Origin: an uncultured Bacteroidales bacterium | GTDB lineage: Bacteria > Bacteroidota > Bacteroidia > Bacteroidales > FEN-979 | Direction: 5' to 3' | Assembly: GCA_903887775.1 (NCBI GenBank) | Contig: CAISRB010000033.1 | Span: forward strand, 310,001-374,000 | Length of the DNA stretch: 64,000 nucleotides | The notes under the pieces: model-generated | The model's database searches: none | What the model saw: the letters and a program-made list of their open reading frames with translations, nothing else | Told to the model about the DNA's origin: nothing | Part shown: piece by piece, positions 35,785 through 42,910 of the stretch | Numbering within the stretch: the stretch's first letter is position 1 | Layout of the letters: every line of letters starts with the position of its first letter | Made by a program: the position numbers and the translations under genes

Positions 35785-36732
35785 CTACAGGTAAGGCCTG
35801 AGTCTGTCGCAAAGCCTCCGGCTGAAAATTTTTGCCCCAAGGTCATTCAGATGACGCGTATCGTTGAATAGTTCGCGATGGGCAGCAAAGTACGGATCGT
35901 CAGTAAAATCCAAAAGTGGTATCCCGTAAGATTTACCAATCTCCATGATTTTTTGAAGAGAGGGATTATGCCCTTCCATCTTAAATCGTATATCAGGGGA
36001 GCAAACCATCAGGACGGCTATTTTTTTTGAAACCGCTGTCTTCAAAAAATCACTGAAAGCAGTTTCAAAAGCAGGATCAAATTCGCGGTCCTGTTCACTC
36101 ATAAATTTAATCGAATCAACCCCTCTCTGAACCCTGTAATCTTCAGAATTCATTATATGTAACAATGGTACATAGCCTTTAAGGTCTCCCTGGGGTTTGA
36201 TCCGGTAGTATAGAATATGGACTATAGTTGAATTGTACTGATAAGACCTCGAAAACAGCCATATTTTCTGGAGTTTCGACTGCAATGAAAGTACAGGCCC
36301 GATGATGTCGGGAAACCTGAACCAGAAAGGCCTGAGTTCACTTAGATTATCATAAGCATCCTGGGATTTGTAGAGCCAGTCGGGGCTGATGTCGAGGATC
36401 AGCAATTTCGGCCGGCGGTTCTGTAAAAGGATCTTCTGTACGGTTGACTGGTAAAGGATCTGCTGGCCCTGGGACCCGAGGTTATAGGAATTAATGGCCA
36501 GGGTTTTATCAAGGATCCCCGGATGGTAATGATGGCTTGAACGGCTGCTTCCAAAGATAAACACATCACCGTCGGCCTGCCTGAATGCATGGCTCATACG
36601 GTAAAATTTTCCTGATCTCTGGGTGAAAAAAACAAACCTCGCCGCTGACCCGAGGACAATATCGATCAGAACAAGGATAACGAAGAACTTTATCCCTTTA
36701 ACCACAATCGATTTTAACTGCCCTTTCATCAT
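35785..36732 (-). CDS. SGNH-like membrane-anchored protein, partner of MBOAT module 2
   Basis: 315 aa with an N-terminal membrane anchor (FFVILVLIDIVLGSAARFVF) and a periplasmic domain. SGNH-type blocks are VFIFGSSRSSHHYHP near residue 55 and a C-terminal FNDTRHLNDLGAKIF (Asp/His). DISPDWLY lies in the middle. It follows the MBOAT gene with a three-base gap, so the two are cotranslated. Role by family analogy: extracytoplasmic acyl transfer or acyl-enzyme partner. Confidence 0.7.
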   Translation of the reverse strand: MMKGQLKSIVVKGIKFFVILVLIDIVLGSAARFVFFTQRSGKFYRMSHAFRQADGDVFIFGSSRSSHHYHPGILDKTLAINSYNLGSQGQQILYQSTVQKILLQNRRPKLLILDISPDWLYKSQDAYDNLSELRPFWFRFPDIIGPVLSLQSKLQKIWLFSRSYQYNSTIVHILYYRIKPQGDLKGYVPLLHIMNSEDYRVQRGVDSIKFMSEQDREFDPAFETAFSDFLKTAVSKKIAVLMVCSPDIRFKMEGHNPSLQKIMEIGKSYGIPLLDFTDDPYFAAHRELFNDTRHLNDLGAKIFSRRLCDRLRPYL

Positions 36733-36735
36733 CGG

Positions 36736-38184
36736 TCAGAATTTGAAATACATAAACTGGCTGGCATCAAAGACGCCCAGGTATAATATCAGGAATATCA
36801 GCAATCCGTAAGTGATCATTCTAACATATTCATTCCGGTTTTTAGTAAATGAGAACTTAAGATCGAAGAACTCCCTTTTTATTTCTATCAGTAAAAGGAT
36901 CAGGATGCCAAGTACGGCATAAACAGGGGCAACCACGTCACTGTCGAAGGGGATATACAGTTTTCCCGGTTGTGTGAAGATTGTCCTGATGATCAGGAAT
37001 GCATCGTGAACATTATCGGAACGGAAGAATATCCAGGTGAACAAAACCATGATATAAGTAATGAAGATGTTCAGTAATCGTTTCCCCGTTTTGCGGTCAA
37101 TCGCCCTTTCGATGATCAGGTATATCCCGTGAAGGCTGCCCCAGATCATGAAAGTCAGCCTGGCTCCATGCCATATTCCGCAGATAAAAAACGTAATAAA
37201 GGCCGCAAAAGCATAAGTAAGAAATTCCGGGCTGATAATCTTTAGATAGCGTTCTTTCCTGAAGATCCTCATAAATGAGAAAGCCAGGGGGTTGAAAAGA
37301 TAATCCCTCAGCCAGGAGGAAAGTGACATATGCCAGCGGGTCCAGAATTCGCGAATGGAGGAGGAGAAATATGGCCGGTTGAAGTTCTGGTACACATCGA
37401 AGCCCATCAGGCGGGCTGAGCCTATTGCAATGGCAGAATACCCGGCAAAATCGGTATAGATCTGAAAACTGTACAGGACTATGGCCGCCATGAAAGTAAT
37501 TCCTCCATGCCTTGGCAGGTTCCCAAAGACAGCGTCAACATAAATGGAAGTGCGGTCGGCAATCACGAGTTTCAGGAAATAGCCGAAAATGATCAGCTTG
37601 ATGCCTTCTTCGATATTAACGGAGTGTAACTTTTGCCGTTCTTTTTCACGGAGCTGGGGCAGCAAATGTGTAGAGCGCTCAATGGGGCCTGAAAGGATCA
37701 GAGGGAAGAAGGCGACATACAGGGCAAAGATGCCGGGATGTTTTTCCGCATCTCGACGGCCATAATATACATCTATGATATAGCTTAGCGACTGAAGCGT
37801 ATAATAAGATATGCCGATTGGTGCAATCAGGAGCAGGGCAGGAGATATTCGGCTGGGATGGTCTGACTGAAAGATAGTTTGAAACATCTCTGCAATGAAA
37901 CCAAGATACTTGAAAATAACGAGAAGCCCGAGGTTGATGACCAGTGTTGATATCATTATTAGTTTCTTTCTCTTCTGTACGGAGGTTCCCGACATAAGCA
38001 GCGCTGAAGAGTAATTGATGAGGGTGGAAACCACAATGACGACAATAAACTCAGGTTTCCAGCACATATAGAAGTAGTAGCTTGCGGCAAGCAGGAGTAA
38101 CCAGCGGAAACGAAGAGGTGTAAGGTAAAACAGTATGACTACTGCAGGAAGGAAAAGGATATATTGAATGGAATTAAAAAACAT
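36736..38184 (-). CDS. Membrane-bound O-acyltransferase (MBOAT/AlgI family), module 2
   Basis: 482-aa polytopic protein. MFFNSIQYILFLPAVVI, FFPLILSGPIERSTHLLPQL, FNRPYFSSSIREFWTRWHMSLSSWLRDYLFNPL, and catalytic His in ICGIWHGARLTFMIWGSLHG. It belongs to the same family as module 1 but with many differences, so it is an old paralogue rather than a recent copy. Gene order on the minus strand is acyl carrier protein, MBOAT, SGNH-like protein, each separated by three bases. The carrier protein suggests an acyl-phosphopantetheine donor as in the dlt D-alanylation pathway, although no DltA-like ligase is present. Confidence 0.92.
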   Translation of the reverse strand: MFFNSIQYILFLPAVVILFYLTPLRFRWLLLLAASYYFYMCWKPEFIVVIVVSTLINYSSALLMSGTSVQKRKKLIMISTLVINLGLLVIFKYLGFIAEMFQTIFQSDHPSRISPALLLIAPIGISYYTLQSLSYIIDVYYGRRDAEKHPGIFALYVAFFPLILSGPIERSTHLLPQLREKERQKLHSVNIEEGIKLIIFGYFLKLVIADRTSIYVDAVFGNLPRHGGITFMAAIVLYSFQIYTDFAGYSAIAIGSARLMGFDVYQNFNRPYFSSSIREFWTRWHMSLSSWLRDYLFNPLAFSFMRIFRKERYLKIISPEFLTYAFAAFITFFICGIWHGARLTFMIWGSLHGIYLIIERAIDRKTGKRLLNIFITYIMVLFTWIFFRSDNVHDAFLIIRTIFTQPGKLYIPFDSDVVAPVYAVLGILILLLIEIKREFFDLKFSFTKNRNEYVRMITYGLLIFLILYLGVFDASQFMYFKF

Positions 38185-38187
38185 TCA

Positions 38188-38430
38188 TCAGCGGGTTTTT
38201 GTGAGAATAGTTTTACAAAGATCGCCCACATTGGCCCATGATTGAATCTCCTGGGTGGTAAATCTGATTTTAAAGGATCTTTCCACGGCAAGGACCAGCC
38301 TGATATGAGAGAAAGAATCCCATCCTTCCACATCAGAGACAATGGTATCGGGTTTCAATTGAATAACACTGTCATGAAAGACTTCGCCGAAAACCTTCTC
38401 CAGCCCGGTCATGATCGCCTGCTCCTCCAT
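38188..38430 (-). CDS. Acyl carrier protein
   Basis: 80-aa carrier protein from ATG 38430 (MEEQAIMTGLEKVFGEVFHD). Ser in GWDSFSHIRLV is the phosphopantetheine site, and the helix layout is normal (PDTIVSDVEGWDS; VERSFKIRFTTQEI). It is not the fatty-acid AcpP, which normally has DSLDTVE. It is the first gene of the operon with MBOAT 2 and SGNH 2, so it probably carries the acyl group used by this module. An upstream in-frame ATG at 38457 is less likely because a TACTTTTG promoter box lies at 38454-38447. Confidence 0.88.
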   Translation of the reverse strand: MEEQAIMTGLEKVFGEVFHDSVIQLKPDTIVSDVEGWDSFSHIRLVLAVERSFKIRFTTQEIQSWANVGDLCKTILTKTR

Positions 38431-38446
38431 GCTTTTTAAGTTTGTC

Positions 38447-38454
38447 CAAAAGTA
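38447..38454 (-). promoter_or_regulatory. -7 promoter element of the acyl carrier protein/MBOAT 2 operon
   Basis: TACTTTTG on the minus strand, about 17 bases ahead of the ATG at 38430. No TTG at the standard -33 distance. Confidence 0.4.
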
Positions 38455-38551
38455 CAATTTTTTCTTTGTTCATTATATTCCCTGCCAAACTACTATGAAA
38501 AAACACTCTGAAAGATTCTGCAGAGCCAGCATAATTGGCATAGATTTCCTG

Positions 38552-38559
38552 TATATTTG
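38552..38559 (+). promoter_or_regulatory. -7 promoter element of the secreted deacetylase-like gene
   Basis: TATATTTG ends four bases before the ATG at 38564, so the transcript would begin at or next to the start codon. A TTG (38535-38537) is 14 bases upstream, shorter than usual. Confidence 0.4.
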
Positions 38560-38563
38560 TTCA

Positions 38564-40189
38564 ATGAAAAAGATTTTTCTGATTACATTATTTATAGTAT
38601 TTGCAATCTCAATAAATGGGTTTACACAGAAGAACGGCAATCTTGGAAATACAAGGATCACCGTACACTGTACTTCGGCAGTTTCATCAGTTACTCTCAC
38701 AAAGACCCCTTTAAAATACAATAAGCTGTTTGCTTTTAGCGCCCAGCTTGATGATGGGGGATTGGACATTTATACAAATGCCTACCCTTTCCTGAATGGC
38801 GGAAGTGTAAGTGGAATAACATATCCGGGCCTTCAATATACCGATGGATGCGGTAATGAGATTAAATTCAGGATGAGCAGTTCGATATTTTCCTTTGATG
38901 ATACTGAAACCATCGACGTGCATGAACCCGGAACCGGCTGGTCTTTCCTTAATACCTGGCCACAGCTCATTGAGTTGTACCAGCAGGGCTGGGGGATCAG
39001 TAATCACGGTCTTACAAACAAAGTTGGTGAATACGAATATTCGCTCGAGAGAAATCACAGCTACGTGAAACTTAAAACTCAGGTAGCAACTCCGGGGGGA
39101 GTGCGCCTGGGGATTTTTGTCAATCCGAACGGAGATACGAATTATACCAAATATGCATTTCAGCAAGGTTATCACATTTGTTATGTACAGGGATATAATT
39201 TCGGGTATCCCAGTTTTGATGTTACTTCGGCATGGAACCATAACAATATAAGGATGGGCAGGACTAATTTTTACAATGGCATCAGCATTGCTGCCATCGC
39301 CCAAAATATGGCCTTGGCGAGTATCAGCGGCGCCCATCACTGGGGTGTTGTTTTTTCACATTCAATCACCAATGGAACATACGGATATGATTTTGAAACC
39401 TTCAAATCTCAAATGACTGCAATTGCATATAATTATGGAAAGAGCGGCGCTGATAATATATGGATGACAACCGAGGAAGAAGTTCTGGACTATCTTTTAC
39501 TAAGTCCTTATCTGACAGTAAATTCAGAGAAGTCGGGAAATGATGTCATCATTACTTTCGCCGGCAATCTCCCGACTGATTTTCGATACTATGCGGTTTC
39601 ACTGCTGTTAAATACGGATGCAAGTATACAGACTGTGAACCTTTCCGGGCCGGGTAATTTAACTTATAACGGACAGGGGACTAAACAATCACTGATCAAC
39701 ATCAATTGGGATAAAGCCACCTTATTGCCTGACACCACTGACCCTGAAGTCAATGATGCTGAGAAATGGGTCAGCAAAACAGAAGCATCCCAAAGCCAGC
39801 TTGATGCAAATATTGCCGTTGATTATGTTGAAATGCTTTCCCCGGGTACGGTAAAAGATAGTTTCCGAAGGCGGTTATGTAACATTTCCGGTCTGATTTA
39901 CCCAAAATATTTTTGTGCATTAGGAGTGGAAGATCATCAAATATCTTCAGATCCCCGGATTTTTTTAAATCCGGCTACAGGCAGCCTGGTAGTTTCTTCG
40001 ACGGTTGCTTTTAGCAGCGTAAGTCTGCTAAGCCTTCAAGGTAAGGTACTCATCAGAAAAGAAATATCAGCCTTGCAGGTTTTACTTGATGTAAGCGGTT
40101 TAAGCCAGGGTATATACCTGCTCAGCATCACTTCCGGGAGCAGGGTTATTAATCGAAAGGTGATAATTAATAAAATACAGGCTCATTAG
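38564..40189 (+). CDS. Secreted T9SS cargo protein with polysaccharide-deacetylase-like domain
   Basis: 541 aa from ATG 38564. Signal peptide MKKIFLITLFIVFAISINGF, then a region resembling NodB-type deacetylases: KLFAFSAQLDDGG (the DD pair), GWGISNHGLTNKVG (where NodB proteins have HxxxH) and GAHHWGVVFSHSI. The second His of the usual metal motif is Asn here (HGLTN), so activity is uncertain. A beta domain and a type A T9SS sorting domain follow (FLNPATGSLVV...LSQGIYLLSITSGSRVINRKVII). An in-frame extension to 38411 crosses the divergent promoter region and is rejected. It is divergent from the acyl carrier protein operon. Confidence 0.78.
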   Translation: MKKIFLITLFIVFAISINGFTQKNGNLGNTRITVHCTSAVSSVTLTKTPLKYNKLFAFSAQLDDGGLDIYTNAYPFLNGGSVSGITYPGLQYTDGCGNEIKFRMSSSIFSFDDTETIDVHEPGTGWSFLNTWPQLIELYQQGWGISNHGLTNKVGEYEYSLERNHSYVKLKTQVATPGGVRLGIFVNPNGDTNYTKYAFQQGYHICYVQGYNFGYPSFDVTSAWNHNNIRMGRTNFYNGISIAAIAQNMALASISGAHHWGVVFSHSITNGTYGYDFETFKSQMTAIAYNYGKSGADNIWMTTEEEVLDYLLLSPYLTVNSEKSGNDVIITFAGNLPTDFRYYAVSLLLNTDASIQTVNLSGPGNLTYNGQGTKQSLININWDKATLLPDTTDPEVNDAEKWVSKTEASQSQLDANIAVDYVEMLSPGTVKDSFRRRLCNISGLIYPKYFCALGVEDHQISSDPRIFLNPATGSLVVSSTVAFSSVSLLSLQGKVLIRKEISALQVLLDVSGLSQGIYLLSITSGSRVINRKVIINKIQAH

Positions 40190-40244
40190 TATTGAAATGA
40201 CCGCATGCCTCCGGGTCTGTATGAGTATATACCAGAGCCTGAAA

Positions 40245-42602
40245 TTAAAAAGGATAACCTATCCCGAAATTCCACACAATATCCCGGAATTGCAGTTTCC
40301 CAAAATACCATGGATTTCCCGCCGGGGCCCACGGGACTTTTATTGGTATGGCAGGATCGAGGCGTATCATAAAAAAGTTAAAGTCAAGCCTGAGACCGAG
40401 GCCTGTGCTGATTGCTATTTCAGGCAGGAAATCCGTAAGTGTTATCTCTCCGCCAGGGAGACTGGGCGAGGGTTTCAGCAGCCATACGTTCCCCATATCA
40501 ACAAATAAAGCTCCTTTGACGACTTTATATATAGGGAAACGGTATTCTATATTGGCTTCTATTTGCATATCGCCAAATTGGTCATAATTTGCATCGGAGG
40601 CATCGTTATAATAACTTCCCGGTCCGAGGAAGCCCATTTTCCAACCTCTCAGGTCGTTTGCCCCGCCGGCGAAAAAGGCTTTTTCAAAAGGCAGGGCCAC
40701 AGAATTGCCATAAGCAATACCGATACCGGCATAGAAACGGTATACAACTGAATGTTGGTTCCCGAACTTCTCATAATAGCGGAAGTCAAAATCGGGGCGT
40801 ACATACTGAGCATACTGAATATTTAGCAAGGTATAATTTCCGGTACTGTTTTTTGGGGCTTTAACCAGGTTATCGATACCGTATAAAAGGTTCCCGCCTG
40901 TCTCAAAGTTCGACCTTATATAAATATAATCGTTGAGGAGGTTGAGTTTCTGGCTGGTGTATTGCAGGGTGTATCGTAACCCGGCAACCAGATGGTCGGT
41001 ATACTGGTATTTTAACCTCTGGTCGGTGAGTGAATTAAGATAATCATTGAAATATTCATCTCCGAAGACTTTCACGAGGGCGATTTCAACAGGGTTAAAA
41101 GTCTGACTGAGCCGGTTGTTCTGAACCCAGGTATAGCCGAAAGTGGCGTTCGTGATATGACGGTCGTAATCCTGCTGCCGCTGGAAATTATATCCTATGC
41201 TGATCGTTGTTTTCGGCTTCAATTTCTTCGATATTTTTTCCGGTTTTATCGGAAAAAGAAACTGTGGGAAAGTGAGGCTGGCGCTTACTCCGATCTCGAG
41301 AACATTGAATATCCTTTTTGGCAGGCTGTCATACAGGGGAGGTTGTGTCTGGGCTGAAATATTCAAACCCAGTCTTAACAGCTGGGCGCCCCTGAAGATA
41401 TTCCTGTTCGAATAAGTAAGTCCTCCCTGTAAGCCAAAAGCTCCGGCTGAGTTGGTGCCATCAGTGGAAACGCTGAAGGCATTGCCGGCTGATCTTGATA
41501 ACTGTACATTGCAATCGATGGGATCGGAATTCTTCTTTGTTGAATCTCTTATTGATTTTGATGGAGAAAAGTTCATGTTAATATATTTGAAGACCTGCAG
41601 GTTCGCCAGGCGGCTGTATGTCTGGTTAACAGCATCAAGACTGTAGTAATTACCCGGCTCCACAAAGATTGACTGGGCAATGGTACGGGGTTTGATTGAC
41701 ATTTTTCCATCATACAGAAAATAGTAGCTGTATTTTGATTTTTCTTTTTTGGGGCCCACAAACTCTACAAGCAGTGTGTCGTAACGAACCGAGTCACCTG
41801 CCAGATGATCGAATTCCGGATAAATAAACAGCCTGTTAACATAGTATCGTTTATGAGGAAGAGTATCCATTATTGAACTATTGGTGAAGGAAGGAATCAC
41901 AGGATTGGAGATTTCAACAGTTATATCCAGTTTATGCTGGCCCAGTGTGCTGTCGACACGGTATGCAATGTAATTCGTTGTGAACCGGAAAAATCCATAG
42001 TTGTTCAGGCTGGTGGCAATACGGCTGCGCTCATCATCAAGTTTGTAAGCATCATAGTTATTGCCGGGTTTGATAAGCGAGCGGGCAGTATCCTTAAAAA
42101 CGAACCTGGCTAACAGAGTATCCGGGATAACATACCCGATTTTCCTTGTTTTATAAGGCTTTGATGTTTTTACGTGGTAATGAACTGTTGCTTTTTTCTT
42201 TTTGATAACGACGGAATCCCTGACGGAGGAATTAAAATATCCTTTGTTGGCAAGGTAAAGTACCATCTGTTTACTGGCTATCACAGACATCCCTGAGTCG
42301 AGCAGCACAGGAGCTGCTCCTGCTGAATTCCTCAACCATTTCTTAAACTTTGTATCCTTACCTTTGCAGCCCATGTTATACAGGGCGATGTTCGACCTGA
42401 ACAAGCCGAACAATTTTTTATTCGGCTGCTGCTGAAGGTAACCGCTCAGGTCATCCGCAGTAACCTTTGGTGTATTTATATGAAATTTATTCTGGATAAG
42501 AAGATACTCCTTTGGCCCGAGGTTTTTTGTGACATTGCAAGCCGCCAGGATCACAAGAATAAAGGAAAAACAGATCCACTGGCGGATTGGTATTGGCTTC
42601 AA
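40245..42602 (-). CDS. Outer-membrane lipoprotein of the BamA/TamA (Omp85) family
   Basis: 785 aa from a TTG at 42602 (MKPIPIRQWICFSFILVILAAC), which gives a lipoprotein signal with lipobox ILAAC. POTRA-like N-terminal repeats are followed by a C-terminal 16-strand-type barrel with GGLTYSNRNIFRGAQLL, PFEKAFFAGGANDLRGWKMGFLGPGSY (the Omp85 G-x-x-D-L-R-G-W motif) and a final strand ending WNFGIGYPF. It is likely involved in outer-membrane protein or lipoprotein export. A TTG at 42626 is the longest reading but overlaps the TACTTTTG box (42635-42628). No neighbour shares its operon. Confidence 0.88.
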   Translation of the reverse strand: MKPIPIRQWICFSFILVILAACNVTKNLGPKEYLLIQNKFHINTPKVTADDLSGYLQQQPNKKLFGLFRSNIALYNMGCKGKDTKFKKWLRNSAGAAPVLLDSGMSVIASKQMVLYLANKGYFNSSVRDSVVIKKKKATVHYHVKTSKPYKTRKIGYVIPDTLLARFVFKDTARSLIKPGNNYDAYKLDDERSRIATSLNNYGFFRFTTNYIAYRVDSTLGQHKLDITVEISNPVIPSFTNSSIMDTLPHKRYYVNRLFIYPEFDHLAGDSVRYDTLLVEFVGPKKEKSKYSYYFLYDGKMSIKPRTIAQSIFVEPGNYYSLDAVNQTYSRLANLQVFKYINMNFSPSKSIRDSTKKNSDPIDCNVQLSRSAGNAFSVSTDGTNSAGAFGLQGGLTYSNRNIFRGAQLLRLGLNISAQTQPPLYDSLPKRIFNVLEIGVSASLTFPQFLFPIKPEKISKKLKPKTTISIGYNFQRQQDYDRHITNATFGYTWVQNNRLSQTFNPVEIALVKVFGDEYFNDYLNSLTDQRLKYQYTDHLVAGLRYTLQYTSQKLNLLNDYIYIRSNFETGGNLLYGIDNLVKAPKNSTGNYTLLNIQYAQYVRPDFDFRYYEKFGNQHSVVYRFYAGIGIAYGNSVALPFEKAFFAGGANDLRGWKMGFLGPGSYYNDASDANYDQFGDMQIEANIEYRFPIYKVVKGALFVDMGNVWLLKPSPSLPGGEITLTDFLPEIAISTGLGLRLDFNFFMIRLDPAIPIKVPWAPAGNPWYFGKLQFRDIVWNFGIGYPF

Positions 42603-42627
42603 CTTAAAGGAGATTATTAATGACAAA

Positions 42628-42635
42628 CAAAAGTA
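42628..42635 (-). promoter_or_regulatory. -7 promoter element of the Omp85-like gene
   Basis: TACTTTTG on the minus strand. Predicted transcription start is about 42623, which favours the TTG start at 42602. No -33 match. Confidence 0.35.
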
Positions 42636-42673
42636 AGGAGAATTACATTAGGGCGATAATTCCGATAGATGCT

Positions 42674-42703
42674 TTTGAGGTATTAAAAAAAGTCGTACTT
42701 TTG
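42674..42703 (+). promoter_or_regulatory. Predicted promoter of tRNA-Val
   Basis: TTTG (42674-42677), an 18-base spacer and TACTTTTG (42696-42703). Transcription would start near 42708, ten bases before the mature tRNA. Confidence 0.65.
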
Positions 42704-42717
42704 CACCCTCGAATTAA

Positions 42718-42792
42718 GGGAGCATAGCTCAGCCGGTTCAGAGCATCTGCCTTACAAGCAGAGGGTCACAGGTTCGAATCCTGTTGCTCCCA
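42718..42792 (+). tRNA. tRNA-Val (anticodon TAC)
   Basis: A 75-base cloverleaf: acceptor GGGAGCA/TGCTCCC, D arm GCTC/GAGC, anticodon stem TCTGC/GCAGA with loop CTTACAA (anticodon TAC), T arm ACAGG/CCTGT with TTCGAAT loop, discriminator A. CCA is not encoded. It has its own promoter and terminator and stands alone. Confidence 0.97.
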
Positions 42793-42797
42793 CACTC

Positions 42798-42843
42798 AAA
42801 ATCAGCCACTTACATATAAAAATGCAGGTGGCTGATTTTTTTT
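42798..42843 (+). terminator. Intrinsic terminator after tRNA-Val
   Basis: A 12-bp stem AAAATCAGCCAC / GTGGCTGATTTT (42798-42809 and 42828-42839), an A/T-rich loop of 18 bases, and a T run to 42843. Confidence 0.85.
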
Positions 42844-42910
42844 AAATCCCCGCGAAAGCATTTCCATCTGCCGGGGCGGGATTCTTCCGTGTATCCGTCC
42901 TGCTAAGTTA

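Noticed and set aside
32501-38430. A true dlt (D-alanylation) operon
   Set aside because: There is no DltA-like adenylating enzyme, the organism is Gram-negative by its outer-membrane genes, and the carrier and MBOATs look AlgI-like; dlt gene names were therefore not used.
38411-38563. In-frame extension of the secreted deacetylase-like gene
   Set aside because: It would overlap the divergent acyl carrier protein start and its -7 box, and would put 51 residues before a good signal peptide.
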